Shown here: one piece after another, positions 46,587 through 56,671 of the stretch | Numbering within the stretch: position 1 is the first letter of the stretch | How the letters are laid out: each line of letters starts with the position of its first letter | Source: JAPPHA01 sp965220985 | GTDB taxonomy: Bacteria; Pseudomonadota; Alphaproteobacteria; Rhodobacterales; Rhodobacteraceae | Assembly (NCBI GenBank): GCA_965220985.1 | Contig: OZ244854.1 | Location: 1,922,001 to 1,986,000, forward strand | Direction: 5' to 3' | DNA: 64,000 nt | Translations under genes and position numbers: made by a program | The notes under the pieces: generated by a model | The model's input: the letters and a program-made list of their open reading frames with translations, nothing else | What the model was told of the DNA's origin: nothing | Database searches by the model: none

Positions 46587-47501
46587 TTATGCTGTCGCTT
46601 GCGCCGGCTGCACCCGCCGGTCGATTGCATCGGCAATGATGGCGACGAAGTCTTCGGCATGCTGAACGCGGCTGACGTCGTCGGCCGAAATCACGACCCC
46701 CCAGTTATCGGCGAGCGCCGCGTACTTGGGGATGCGGTATTCGAGAAGTCGCCTGTATCCCCACCGGACGAAACGATCCGGATCGGCGGTGTCGGGCGAA
46801 CATTCCTCTTGCGCCAAGAACTCTTCCCAGAGCTTTCGCGCGAATTCCGGCTGATAGTACATCGGCTTGGGATCGCGGCAAAACCGCTCGACGAGCGTCT
46901 CGACATGCGTGTCGCTGCCCTTGATCCAGATCGGCAGCATTTTGCGAAACAGCTCTCCGACCACCGGGTCATTGACGTCATGGGGATCCACGACCTCGAT
47001 CAACGACCCTGACGTGTCGCAGATGAAGCAATCGTAGTCGTAGATGTCCTTGGCTCGTTTGGCAAAGTGGGTGGTCTCGTTCATTGCGCTGATTTCGGCC
47101 TGAAGGTGCTGCTTCTGGCGAAGCATGAACTCGTCGAAGGGAATGCCGCCCTTCGCGGGATCGCCGGGCTTGCCGATGTAGGTCGACAGGGGTTCGAGGT
47201 TGTCAAATCGGATGTTCGACGAGATGTCGATGCTGTCGGAACGCAGCAGTTCCGCGAGAAACGGAACCTTCATCGCCTTCTTCTTGAAGTTGTCGACGAT
47301 GAATTCGCCCATGTACCTCGTGCCGATTCGGTAGTCGACGGAGTAGTGGAACCAGGAACCGGACTTGCGCAGAATCCGCGAGACATGGGTCTTGCCCAGT
47401 CCCGACATCCCGTAGATGATCGCCCGCTTTTCGGGTGCCGACCGCCATGCGTCACTGGAAGCGTAGGCCAGATATGGGCGCTGCTGTTGCGAAGTTTGCA
47501 T
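46587..47501 (-). CDS. P-loop ATPase of unknown function, metA neighbour
   Basis: A 304-residue protein with a Walker A motif IIYGMSGLGKTH near the N terminus and a later acidic strand (CFICDTSGSL) that could act as Walker B. It is a conserved alphaproteobacterial family whose role is unknown. It ends 15 bases before metA on the same strand, so the two are probably co-transcribed, but there is no proof of a role in methionine synthesis. ATG 47501 is used; a start ten codons earlier is possible. Confidence 0.65.
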   Translation of the reverse strand: MQTSQQQRPYLAYASSDAWRSAPEKRAIIYGMSGLGKTHVSRILRKSGSWFHYSVDYRIGTRYMGEFIVDNFKKKAMKVPFLAELLRSDSIDISSNIRFDNLEPLSTYIGKPGDPAKGGIPFDEFMLRQKQHLQAEISAMNETTHFAKRAKDIYDYDCFICDTSGSLIEVVDPHDVNDPVVGELFRKMLPIWIKGSDTHVETLVERFCRDPKPMYYQPEFARKLWEEFLAQEECSPDTADPDRFVRWGYRRLLEYRIPKYAALADNWGVVISADDVSRVQHAEDFVAIIADAIDRRVQPAQATA

Positions 47502-47534
47502 GACGCGGGTGCTAACCTGAATGGATGGCAAAGA

Positions 47535-48422
47535 TCAAGAAACGGCGGGACGCTCGGCCTCTGAACGCTGCTCGGCACGGATGTTCAGATAGTTGGCGAC
47601 GAAGACGACAATGGCTCCGGCAAAAACCAGAGGTTCGGCAGGCTCCATGTAGAGAACGTACCCGACGACCGCGATCAGGGGCAGGCGAAGAAAATCGAGT
47701 GGGCCGACGACGGTTGCGGGAGCAAGCGTCAGCGCTTTCGTGATGCAGAAGTGCGCTGCGAGTCCGCAAAGCCCGATCAAGGTGACCCAGATCAGGTCGT
47801 CCTTTTGGGGAACGCGAATGTCGAGATCGATTCCCGCCGCAACCAGTCCAAAGACCGCCTGCATGATGACGAGCCAGAACAGGATCGATGCGATGCTCTG
47901 GGTTCGCGACAGCAGCTTGGTGGCAATGACGGCACCCGCGAAGCCGACAGCGCAGAATGCTGCCGCGATGATGCCCGGAGTAATCGGAACGGTCCCGGGG
48001 CGCGCAATGATCAGGATTCCCGCGAAGCCAAGACCGGCGGCGAGAAGCCGAGTCCGCGTCAACCGTTCAGCCAGGAACAATGGTGCGAACACGGCGACCC
48101 AGATCGGGGTCGAAAATTCGAATGCGAAGAGTTGCGACAACGGGATGACGGTAACCGCATAAAGCCAAAGATTCTGTCCGAGGAAGTGAAACCCGTTGCG
48201 AACCAGGTGCAGCCCGAGCATCGCCGAGGATATGCGGCTCAGCGTTCCCGACCAGGCACACACGCCGACGACGATGCATATGCCGATCAGCGACCGGAAA
48301 AACATGATCTCGAACGTGTCCAGTCGGCCCGCCAGTTCCCGCCCCGAAATTGCCATCAGGGTGAACGAGACCATGGCTCCCGACATCCAGATCGCGGAGC
48401 GAACAGGGGCCGAAGTGGCCAT
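47535..48422 (-). CDS. EamA/DMT-family membrane transporter
   Basis: A 295-residue protein with about ten membrane helices in two EamA repeats (GAMVSFTLMAISG ... AGILIIARPG, and IIAAAFCAVGFAGAV ... VLYMEPAEPLVFAGAIVVF). The DMT superfamily exports small metabolites such as amino acids, purines or choline-like compounds; the substrate cannot be predicted. ATG 48422 gives a normal N terminus; the longer frame upstream is charged and unlikely. It lies 33 bases upstream of the ATPase gene and may share its transcript. Confidence 0.85.
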   Translation of the reverse strand: MATSAPVRSAIWMSGAMVSFTLMAISGRELAGRLDTFEIMFFRSLIGICIVVGVCAWSGTLSRISSAMLGLHLVRNGFHFLGQNLWLYAVTVIPLSQLFAFEFSTPIWVAVFAPLFLAERLTRTRLLAAGLGFAGILIIARPGTVPITPGIIAAAFCAVGFAGAVIATKLLSRTQSIASILFWLVIMQAVFGLVAAGIDLDIRVPQKDDLIWVTLIGLCGLAAHFCITKALTLAPATVVGPLDFLRLPLIAVVGYVLYMEPAEPLVFAGAIVVFVANYLNIRAEQRSEAERPAVS

Positions 48423-48667
48423 CAGACCGCACCTGCCTTCAATTTCCAGCCGGTCAACGCACGAGAAGCGCCGTTCACGGTCTTGACCCTCGGTGCCCTT
48501 GCGGCCGCGCCGCACCCGCGATGCGACCCATCGTCATCCATTCCCGGCACCGGACACGGGGAGTGAGAGTCTCGAGCGGAAATTGATGGCAGCCCGCCTG
48601 GGACATGTATCCGACCATTGGTCTCGCACCCGATTCGATGAGCGGTGACCGCAATGCGTGCGTTGGG

Positions 48668-49042
48668 TCATTCCTGTTTTTCGTCCGGGTCGATGCGGTA
48701 ATAGTCGCCCTTGTCCTTGGTGTAGATGTGAAGATTGATCCGCGTTTCCGTCGGCGGGGTCATGGTACCCGTCGTGACCGCAATCCAAGGCTGATGGATC
48801 GCGTCGAAGAACAGGACCGAACCGCATTTGCTGCAGAAACCTCGCCTCGCCTTTTCGGACGAGTCGTACCACTTGAGCAATTCCGATCCCGAGATTTCGA
48901 GGTTGTTCTTGTCAACCTCGACCGTGACCAGGAAGTGCCCCGTCTGCTTGCGGCACATCTGACAGTGGCAGGCGACCGCATCGGGCACGGCCTGATTGAT
49001 CCTGTAGGTGATTCCTCCGCACAGGCATGAACCGCTCGCCAT
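48668..49042 (-). CDS. GFA-family protein (glutathione-dependent formaldehyde-activating enzyme-like)
   Basis: A 124-residue CENP-V/GFA fold protein. Two zinc-binding cysteine groups are visible: SCLCGGI, ACHCQMCRK and GFCSKCGS. The founding member was proposed to help glutathione react with formaldehyde, but many relatives have other or unknown roles. The ATG at 49042 follows GGAG by eight bases. It begins five bases after the guaA stop and so is in the guaA operon. Confidence 0.82.
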   Translation of the reverse strand: MASGSCLCGGITYRINQAVPDAVACHCQMCRKQTGHFLVTVEVDKNNLEISGSELLKWYDSSEKARRGFCSKCGSVLFFDAIHQPWIAVTTGTMTPPTETRINLHIYTKDKGDYYRIDPDEKQE

Positions 49043-49047
49043 GACAT

Positions 49048-50607
49048 TCACTCCCATTCAATGGTTCCGGGAGGTTTTGACGTCACATCGTAGGTGACGC
49101 GATTGACGCCTCTGACCTCGTTGATGATGCGATTGGCGGTTTCGGTCAGGAACCCGTGCGTGAACGGGAAGGCCTCGGCCGTCATGCCGTCGACCGACGT
49201 CACCGCCCGCAGGGCGCAGGCATGATCGTAGCTTCGCGAATCGCCCATCACCCCGACCGTTCTGACCGGCAGCAGGACGGCGAAGGCCTGCCAGATCTCG
49301 TCATAGAGGCCGTGCTTCCTGATCTGGTCGATGTAGACGGCATCGATCGCCTGAAGGACATCAACCTTTTCGCGGGTCACCTCGCCCGGACAGCGCACCG
49401 CGAGACCCGGGCCCGGAAACGGATGCCGTCCAATGATCGTATCGGGCAGTCCGAGTTCCCTGCCGAGCGATCTGACCTCGTCCTTGAACAGGCTGCGCAA
49501 CGGCTCCAGCAGTGCGAGGTTCATCCGTTCGGGAAGCCCTCCGACATTGTGGTGGGACTTGATCGTCACCGACGGTCCCCCGGAAACGCTGACGCTTTCG
49601 ATGACGTCGGGATACAGTGTTCCCTGGGCGAGGAATCTGGCGCCTTTCACGGCGTTGGCGTGGCGCTCGAATACATCGATGAACAGCTTGCCGATGACTT
49701 TTCGCTTGGTTTCGGGATCGCTCACGCCTCTCAGCCCGTCGAGGAACAGCGATTGCTCTTCGGCATGGATCAACGGGATGTTGAACTGGTCGCGGAAGGT
49801 TTGGACCACCTCATCCGCTTCGTTTTGGCGGAGCAAGCCGGTGTCCACGAAGATGCAGGTCAACTGGTGACCAATGGCTTCGTGGATCAGCTTTGCGGCA
49901 ACTGCGCTGTCGACGCCGCCCGACAGTCCGCAAATGACGCGGCTGTCGCCGACTTGCGATCTGATTTCGTCCACGGCCGTTTCCCGATAGGCCGACATTG
50001 TCCAGTTCGGCCGACATCCGGCGATCGATGCAAAGTTCGTGAGCAGGCGACTGCCGTTCGGCGTGTGATGAACTTCGGGATGGAACTGCACGGCATAGAG
50101 TTTTCGTGCCGTGTCGGCGACAACGGCAAAAGGCGCGTTTTCAGACGAGCCATATGCACGAAAGCCTGGCGCCAGTCGGGTGACCCTGTCGCCGTGACTC
50201 ATCCAAACCTGTTCGGGGCCGTCGTTGAACCATCCGTCGAGCAGGTCCAGCGGCTCGCTCGGCGAGGAAATTTCGGCCCGGCCGAACTCGGCATTGTGCC
50301 CGCCCTCGACAGCGCCTCCGAGCTGCGAGACCATCAGCTGCTGCCCGTAGCAGATTCCGAGGACAGGAATGTCCATGTCATAAAGCTCGGCCGAAACGCG
50401 CGGACTGTCCGAACCGGTCACGCTCGCTGGGCCACCGGAGAGAATCATTGCGCCCGGTGCGAGGTTGGTGACAAAGCTGCGATCAACCCGATGGAACGGA
50501 AAGATCAGGCAGTGATGCCCGGCCTCACGGAGACGACGGGCGATCAGTTGAGTGACCTGTGAACCAAAGTCCACGACAAGGATGGTATCGCTGCTAGTGA
50601 CTGACAT
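49048..50607 (-). CDS. guaA: GMP synthase (glutamine-hydrolysing)
   Basis: A 519-residue two-domain enzyme. The N-terminal glutaminase has the nucleophile in LGICYGQQLM and the partner VQFHPEVHHT. The ATP-pyrophosphatase domain has CGLSGGVDSAVAAKL, and the dimerisation domain ends in TYDVTSKPPGTIEWE. It converts XMP to GMP. ATG 50607 is chosen because the next 40 in-frame residues upstream lack family similarity. The gene is divergent from the MttB-like gene. Confidence 0.96.
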   Translation of the reverse strand: MSVTSSDTILVVDFGSQVTQLIARRLREAGHHCLIFPFHRVDRSFVTNLAPGAMILSGGPASVTGSDSPRVSAELYDMDIPVLGICYGQQLMVSQLGGAVEGGHNAEFGRAEISSPSEPLDLLDGWFNDGPEQVWMSHGDRVTRLAPGFRAYGSSENAPFAVVADTARKLYAVQFHPEVHHTPNGSRLLTNFASIAGCRPNWTMSAYRETAVDEIRSQVGDSRVICGLSGGVDSAVAAKLIHEAIGHQLTCIFVDTGLLRQNEADEVVQTFRDQFNIPLIHAEEQSLFLDGLRGVSDPETKRKVIGKLFIDVFERHANAVKGARFLAQGTLYPDVIESVSVSGGPSVTIKSHHNVGGLPERMNLALLEPLRSLFKDEVRSLGRELGLPDTIIGRHPFPGPGLAVRCPGEVTREKVDVLQAIDAVYIDQIRKHGLYDEIWQAFAVLLPVRTVGVMGDSRSYDHACALRAVTSVDGMTAEAFPFTHGFLTETANRIINEVRGVNRVTYDVTSKPPGTIEWE

Positions 50608-50744
50608 GTCTGCCGTGTATGGTGATGGTTCAGGGACCGCAAGAACCCTGTATCCGGTTGGCTTGTCGCCGTCGCGAACGCGACGGGGACGAGGATGGAC
50701 GGATGCCGCAAGGCATGCCGCATGCAATGACGAAAGAGGTTTCG

Positions 50745-52291
50745 ATGAGCGAAGGAAGTCGCCGACGCCGAACGCGCGGCGGGGGAGCCGCCCGACGTGC
50801 TGAGAGAACCGCGAGCAGGATCGAGTTTGCTCGTTTCATCGAGCGGCGAATTCGGGATTTCGAGATCCTGGACACCGAAGCCCTCGAGATCATCGAAGAC
50901 AATGCCGAGACCGTTCTCGAGGAGATCGGCGTTCGATTTGTCGACAACCCGGATGCGTTGAAGCGCTGGCAGGAAGCCGGCGCAGACGTCGATGTCGATG
51001 GCGAACGGGTCCGGATTCCCAAGGGGTTAGCTCGGGGTCTTGCCGCAACGGCACCGGCGATGTTCACCCAGCACGCCCGCAACCCGGAGAGAACGTGGTG
51101 ATCGGGGGCAGGGGGCTTGTCCTTGCACCCGTCTACGGCCCTCCCTTCATCCGCACCCTCGACGGTGGCCGACGATACGCGACCATCGAGGATTTCAGAA
51201 ACCTCGTGCGACTGTCGTACATGTCGAAGTGGCTCCATCATTCCGGGGGAACGTTATGCGAGCCGACCGACATTGCGGTGAACAAGCGTCATCTCGACAT
51301 GCTTCACGCCCACATGACCCTGAGCGAAAAGCCGTTCATGGGTTCGGTGACAGCACCCGAACGCGCAGATGACTCGGTGGAAATGGCGAGAATCCTGTTC
51401 GGTTCGGATTTCGTCGACCAGCACACGGTCATGACGTCGCTCATCAACATCAATTCGCCGCTGTCATTCGACTCGATCATGGTGGGGGCGATGGAATCAT
51501 ACGCCCGCGCCAACCAGGCCTGCATCATTTCGCCGTTCATTGTCGGGGGCGCGATGTCTCCGGTCACCGTTGCCGGGACGCTCGTGCAGGTGCTGGCCGA
51601 GGTCCTTGCGGGCGTCGCCTACAACCAGCTCGTGCGGAAGGGCGCGCCGGTCATCATGGGGACATTCGTCACCTCGATCGACATGAACTCGGGGGCACCG
51701 ACATTCGGCACGCCCGAGGCGTCCAAGATACTCTACGGGGCTGGCCAGCTCGCCCGCCGACTCAACCTTCCGTTTCGATCCGGTGGCGCGCTGTGCGGTT
51801 CGAAAATTCCGGACGCGCAGGCCGCGTACGAGGCGGCAAACACCCTGAATGCGACCCTGCTTGGCGGGGTCAATTTCGCCTTGCACGCAGCCGGCTGGCT
51901 CGAGGGCGGCTTGGTGACGTCTTTCGAGAAGTTCGTGATGGACGCCGACCAGCTTGGCACGGTGCATACTCTGGCGGAAGGCGTGGATCTGTCAGCAAAC
52001 GGTCTCGGGATCGACGCCATTCACGAGGTCGGGCCGGGTGGTCACTACCTTGGCTGCCAGCACACCCAGAACAATTTCAAGGATGCATTCTGGCGATCGG
52101 ACATCCTGGATTATCGACCGTTCGAGACCTGGTCCGAGGACGGGGCGCCGGACACCGTCGCGCTCGCTCACAAGCGGTACAGGAAGCTGCTCGCCGAATA
52201 CGAGAAACCGGAAATGGATCCAGGTGTTGCAGAAGCCCTGAGCGACTATGTCGAGCGACGCAAGGCCAGCGAACCCGACTCGTTCGTCTGA
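50745..52291 (+). pseudogene. Trimethylamine methyltransferase (MttB) family gene, broken by one frameshift
   Basis: The first 119 residues (ARRAERTASRIEF ... LAATAPAMFTQHARNPER) end at 51101. The rest continues in another frame from 51095 (VIGGRGLVLAPVYGPPFIRTL to the C terminus). The join is at about 51090, where AGAACG should read AGAAACG; restoring one A gives RNVVIGG in frame. Both parts are full-length MttB-family sequence of about 510 residues. The family includes quaternary-amine methyltransferases feeding cobalamin proteins. No in-frame amber codon is seen, so it is the non-pyrrolysine type. It may be a real mutation or a base-calling error. Confidence 0.8.
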
Positions 52292-52425
52292 CCGTCTGGC
52301 ACTGGCATTGGCGGTACGGAAAAGCACTCGGCCTTCAAGAAGAGCGCATACGACACGTCAACGCCAGCCATACTTGATTCTCCCCAAGGCCACGCTCGGC
52401 AAGCGGTTTGACGGGTGCGACCAGG

Positions 52426-53178
52426 TCACTGGGCCTGTTCAAGACTCTGGCAAATGGGGATGAAGTCGCTCGCCTTGAGCGAGGCACCGCCCACGAGACC
52501 TCCATCAACGTCATTCACGGCAAAGATCTCGGCGGAATTCGCTGCATTGACAGATCCTCCGTAGAGAATGGGAACCGACGCGTGGTCTTGAATTCGCGAC
52601 ATGTCAGTGATCAGGTGCCGGATGTGGGCGTGCATTTCGGCGATTTCACCGGTTGAGGGAATCGAGCCCGACCCGATGGCCCAGACCGGTTCGTAGGCGA
52701 TGACGATCGAGCGGTCGGGCGAGACCGCTGGCAGTGATCCTTCGAGTTGGTTTGCAACGACATCGAGAGACTGCTCAGCCTCGCGTTCGGATCGTGTTTC
52801 ACCGACGCAAACGATCGGGACAAGTTCGGCCTCGAGCGCTGCTTCTGCCTTGGCCCTTACCAGCGCGTCGGTCTCGTGATGGTCCTGCCTTCGCTCCGAA
52901 TGTCCGACGATGACATGGGTTGCTCCCGTGTCGGCGAGCATCGCTGCGGACACGTCGCCTGTGTGAGCGCCCTTGGTGTTGGCGTGACAGTCCTGGGCGC
53001 CGATGGAGACGTTCGAGCCATGCACGAGCGCGGCGGCCCTGTCGATCAAGGTGAACGGCGTGCAGACGAGTACCGCAGTGACAAAGTCGGACGTGGCCTC
53101 GATCAACGGCTCGATCTCGGCAAGCGATTCCGAAGTTCCGTTCATTTTCCAGTTTCCGACGATCAGTCGCTTGCTCAT
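52426..53178 (-). CDS. tpiA: Triosephosphate isomerase
   Basis: A 250-residue TIM barrel. The substrate loop is NWKMN at the N terminus, the catalytic His is in VIVGHSERR, the catalytic Glu in AYEPVWAIGSG, and the phosphate loop is ILYGGSVNAAN. It interconverts dihydroxyacetone phosphate and glyceraldehyde 3-phosphate. Length is normal. It is a single gene, converging with the MttB-like gene. Confidence 0.96.
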   Translation of the reverse strand: MSKRLIVGNWKMNGTSESLAEIEPLIEATSDFVTAVLVCTPFTLIDRAAALVHGSNVSIGAQDCHANTKGAHTGDVSAAMLADTGATHVIVGHSERRQDHHETDALVRAKAEAALEAELVPIVCVGETRSEREAEQSLDVVANQLEGSLPAVSPDRSIVIAYEPVWAIGSGSIPSTGEIAEMHAHIRHLITDMSRIQDHASVPILYGGSVNAANSAEIFAVNDVDGGLVGGASLKASDFIPICQSLEQAQ

Positions 53179-53353
53179 GTCACTGCCATTGTTGTGATGA
53201 TGTTAGGTTGGGCCCGCCGCTCACGCGATTGTCTGGTCGGCAAGGTCGGCAAATTGGCCATGCGCGCGGTAATTGGGCTTGAGAGGTGCTGGTTTCCGGA
53301 CTCCACGCGAAGTTCTCATGCGCTGAACTTGTCCGTGGAGGAGAGATCTGCCG

Positions 53354-53707
53354 TCATTCAGTTTCGCGGAACTTGATCGACTCGCCGCAACCGCAGGCTT
53401 CGACGACATTGGGATTTCGAAACTTGAACCCGGACTCGAGCAAACCGACTTCGTAGTCGATTTCGGTTCCGAACAGGAACATCTGGGCCATCGGCGCGAT
53501 CAACACCCGCGCGCCGTCCTGTTCGACAACCTCGTCGTGCTCGTCGATGGAGTCGACGTATTCCAACGTGTATTCCATGCCTGCACATCCGCCCTTCTTG
53601 ACGCCGATGCGCAGCCCCTGCTTTTCGCCGTCCTCCATCAACTGGCAGATCCGGGCGGCGGCTGGCTTTGTCATGGAGACGGCATTCTTTCCTGGAAGTC
53701 CGAACAT
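53354..53707 (-). CDS. HesB/IscA/SufA-type Fe-S assembly protein
   Basis: A 117-residue A-type carrier. The three ligand cysteines are in KKGGCAGMEY and EACGCGESI. These proteins accept and pass on Fe-S clusters. A SufT-like gene lies 247 bp upstream on the same strand, which suggests a Suf-type set, so SufA is the likely identity. The N terminus is short and without a signal. ErpA and IscA cannot be ruled out. Confidence 0.88.
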   Translation of the reverse strand: MFGLPGKNAVSMTKPAAARICQLMEDGEKQGLRIGVKKGGCAGMEYTLEYVDSIDEHDEVVEQDGARVLIAPMAQMFLFGTEIDYEVGLLESGFKFRNPNVVEACGCGESIKFRETE

Positions 53708-53954
53708 TGATCTCTTTCCCGATTACGGTCGATGCTCTCCCGGTTGGGCTGGCATGACCTGTCGATGACTTGCTTGATGTCCGTCGACACCAATTATTGT
53801 GGTGCAAAACACCGTCTGTTTCAAGGATTGCCATGACCGGCGGTGGACTGCTTTGAGGGAGTGCTATTGTCACTCGACGGTTCTATGTCGGGAAACCGGG
53901 ATGCACGTCGATAGATTGCATGTCTTCACTTGCGGTGCTCAAGTTTCCTCGCTG

Positions 53955-54314
53955 TCACATGAAGCCGAGTTCGAGACGCGCCTCGTCAGACATCATGTCC
54001 ATGCCCCATAGCGGCTCCCAAACCATTTCGACACTGACGGACTGGACTCCGGGAACCGCTTCCACCACATCCTGGACCCAACCAGGCATTTCGCCCGCGA
54101 CCGGACATCCGGGGGCTGTCAGTGTCATCGTGACGTTGACGATGCCGTCTTCGAAGATTTCGATCGTGTAGATCAACCCGAGGTCGTAGATGTTGACCGG
54201 AATCTCGGGATCGTGCACCGTGCGACAGGCCTCCACGATCTGTTCGTAGAGTGGGTGATCCGTTGTCGACGGCTTGATCAATGGCGCGCCTTCCATCAAT
54301 TGATCAGGTGCCAC
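53955..54314 (-). CDS. sufT: SUF-system Fe-S assembly protein SufT (MIP18/DUF59)
   Basis: A 119-residue protein. Its DUF59 core (ACRTVHDPEIPVNIYDLGLIY, then MTLTAPGCPVAGEMP) carries the conserved DPE and single cysteine of MIP18-type proteins. SufT-like proteins help mature Fe-S enzymes. The start is GTG with GGAGGA seven bases upstream. It is divergent from tgt. No sufBCDS genes are in the window, so the suf set is split. Confidence 0.85.
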   Translation of the reverse strand: MAPDQLMEGAPLIKPSTTDHPLYEQIVEACRTVHDPEIPVNIYDLGLIYTIEIFEDGIVNVTMTLTAPGCPVAGEMPGWVQDVVEAVPGVQSVSVEMVWEPLWGMDMMSDEARLELGFM

Positions 54315-54428
54315 GGTCCATTCCTCCAGATATTTCCTGACAGATAAAATAAGGTAATGTGGTGCGATTGTCTACTGCTCCAGCCTGGCGGAGTGCACTG
54401 AAGGGACAACCTCAACAACGGGTGCGTC

Positions 54429-55559
54429 ATGAATGACGGTTTCAAATTCCAGATTTTTGGCAAGGATGGCCTCGCGCGAGTTGGCCAACTGCACACCGAA
54501 CGCGGGATCATCAAGTCACCCGCATTCATGCCGGTGGGAACGGCGGCAACCGTCAAGGCCATGATGCCCGAACAGGTGCGCGAGACCGGCGCCGACGTGC
54601 TCCTTTGCAACACCTACCATCTGATGTTGAGGCCGGGAGCCGAAACCGTGTCACGGCTCGGCGGCCTGCACCGCTTCATGAACTGGGACCGGCCCATACT
54701 CACCGATTCCGGCGGCTTTCAGGTCATGAGTCTTTCGGGATTGAGACGGATGGACGAGACCGGCGTCGAGTTTCGATCGCACATCGACGGGTCCCGTCAC
54801 CACCTGTCGCCCGAGCGATCCATCGAGATCCAGGACCAGCTCGGTTCCGACATTGTCATGTGCTTTGACGAATGCACACCGTTTCCGTCCGACCCAAAGA
54901 CAGCGGCGACCAGCATGCGGTTGTCCATGCGATGGGCCGAAAGGTCGCGGGAGGCGTTTGGCCACAAGCCGGGTCGCGTGCTGTTCGGCATCCAGCAGGG
55001 CAGCGTATTCGATGAACTGCGCGCGGAGAGCATCGATGCTCTGATCCGCATCGGATTCGACGGCTACGCGATCGGCGGCTTGGCTGTCGGGGAGTCGCAA
55101 GCCGAGATGTTCGCCGTTCTCGATGGACTTTCCGGGCGATTCCCTCACGACCGACCACGCTATCTGATGGGTGTCGGCAAGCCGTCGGATATAGTCGGTG
55201 CGGTGGAACGTGGCGTGGACATGTTCGATTGCGTGCTGCCGACGCGATCCGGCCGAACCGGACAGGCCTTGACACGGAGGGGAGCGATCAACCTGCGCAA
55301 TGCACGCCACAGAAAGGACCCGAGACCGCTCGATGAAAACTGCCATTGCCCGACCTGCCGAAACTACAGCCGCAGCTATCTCCACCATGTGGTGAGATCA
55401 CGCGAGATCATCGCATCCATGCTGCTGAGCTGGCACAATCTGCACTACTATCAGGAACTGATGAGCGGGATACGCGCAGCGATTGAGGCAGGAGAGCTTG
55501 CGGCGTTTTCGGCCCGGTTCAGGCGGGATTGGGACGCAGGAGACGTGGAACCGCTTTGA
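54429..55559 (+). CDS. tgt: Queuine tRNA-ribosyltransferase
   Basis: A 376-residue TIM-barrel enzyme. The catalytic Asp is in TDSGGFQVMSL, the second Asp is in VDMFDCVLPTRSGR, and the zinc site is NCHCPTCRNYSRSYLHH. It swaps guanine 34 for preQ1 in GUN-anticodon tRNAs. Length is normal. It starts about 115 bp from the divergent sufT, and converges with the sugar ABC operon. Confidence 0.96.
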   Translation: MNDGFKFQIFGKDGLARVGQLHTERGIIKSPAFMPVGTAATVKAMMPEQVRETGADVLLCNTYHLMLRPGAETVSRLGGLHRFMNWDRPILTDSGGFQVMSLSGLRRMDETGVEFRSHIDGSRHHLSPERSIEIQDQLGSDIVMCFDECTPFPSDPKTAATSMRLSMRWAERSREAFGHKPGRVLFGIQQGSVFDELRAESIDALIRIGFDGYAIGGLAVGESQAEMFAVLDGLSGRFPHDRPRYLMGVGKPSDIVGAVERGVDMFDCVLPTRSGRTGQALTRRGAINLRNARHRKDPRPLDENCHCPTCRNYSRSYLHHVVRSREIIASMLLSWHNLHYYQELMSGIRAAIEAGELAAFSARFRRDWDAGDVEPL

Positions 55560-55691
55560 CGTGTGGGTGAATTTGCAATGGTGCAGATGCCGCCACGGAA
55601 TGAACGAACAGTGCGGGACGACAAGAGTTCGAATTGCTGATTGGGAGGACCGGAACGCAGGTCGCGTTCCGGTCACATCCAATTTTTGTCC

Positions 55692-56609
55692 TTACTGGAA
55701 ATCGGCCGCGTTATCCGGCGTCACAAGGACGGCGCCGGTGTCGATCTCTTCTGGAATCGACTCGCCAGCGGCCAGCTTGAGAACGTATTCGACGCCCATC
55801 TGCCCCATGTTGTAGGGTCGTTGCGCGACCGAGGCTTCAAGGTCCCCTGCGAGGATGGCCTCGGCAGCGTTCGGGTTGCCGTCAAAGCCGACAATGAAGA
55901 TGTCGTCGAGCTTGCGGGCGTTCCGCACGGCTTCCACGACTCCAAGAGCCATGTTGTCGTTGGACGCGAAGACAGCCGCAAGGTTCGGATTCGCGGTCAG
56001 GATGTTTTCCGTGACGGAAACGGCCCTCGCGGTGTCCCAGTCTGCAGGCTGTTCTGCAACGATGTTGAGACCGCAGGCCTCGAGGCCTTCACGTGCGCCC
56101 TGAGCGCGGTGCTGGCCGGTGGTGCTGGTGATGATCCCTTGCAGGATTGCCACATCGCTGCCGGCCGGCACGTTGTCGCAAATGTGCTGGGCACCCAGTG
56201 TTGCCGCCGGGATGTTGTTGGTCCCGATGTAGGTGCCGGGCATGTCGGCGCGCTTGTCGACAAAGATGACTGCCACGCCCCTGGCACGTGCCTGTTCGAG
56301 CGCCGGGATCACGGCTGCGGTATCGGCAGGAGCAATGGCGATGCCCTTGACCCCTTTCGCGATCTGATCCTCGATCAGCGCGATCTGGCCGGCGACGTCA
56401 GTTTCGCCGCCCGGAGGCCCGACAGCTGCGACATCGACACCGAGTTCCGCACCCTTGTCGAGGGCGCCCTGTGACACGGCGGCCCAGAACGGGTTCGCCG
56501 AGCCGATGTCGGACATGATCAGCGCGACCTTGTCCTGTGCCATTGCCGTCGAGGCCGTGGCCGTCATTGCGAGCATCGCAAGGATGCCGGATAACCTTTT
56601 GCCAAACAT
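55692..56609 (-). CDS. Sugar ABC transporter, periplasmic substrate-binding protein
   Basis: A 305-residue protein with a signal peptide ending in AMAQD and a type I periplasmic-binding fold of the ribose/galactose class. It has DQIAKGVKGIAIAP, FVDKRADMPG and AVFASNDNMALGV. It should bind a pentose, hexose or cyclitol in the periplasm. It is the last gene of the ATPase-permease-binding protein operon. The ligand is not predictable, though the neighbouring Gfo/Idh gene hints at an inositol-type sugar. Confidence 0.88.
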   Translation of the reverse strand: MFGKRLSGILAMLAMTATASTAMAQDKVALIMSDIGSANPFWAAVSQGALDKGAELGVDVAAVGPPGGETDVAGQIALIEDQIAKGVKGIAIAPADTAAVIPALEQARARGVAVIFVDKRADMPGTYIGTNNIPAATLGAQHICDNVPAGSDVAILQGIITSTTGQHRAQGAREGLEACGLNIVAEQPADWDTARAVSVTENILTANPNLAAVFASNDNMALGVVEAVRNARKLDDIFIVGFDGNPNAAEAILAGDLEASVAQRPYNMGQMGVEYVLKLAAGESIPEEIDTGAVLVTPDNAADFQ

Positions 56610-56671
56610 GGTCTTTTCTCCCTTTTTCGTTGTCCTGTTTCGGGCCGTTCGTCACGGGTGGCACCCGGACA

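Noticed and set aside
50745..51101. Programmed frameshift or pyrrolysine readthrough in the MttB-family gene
   Set aside because: There is no in-frame TAG and no slippery heptamer at the junction; a simple one-base loss explains the break.
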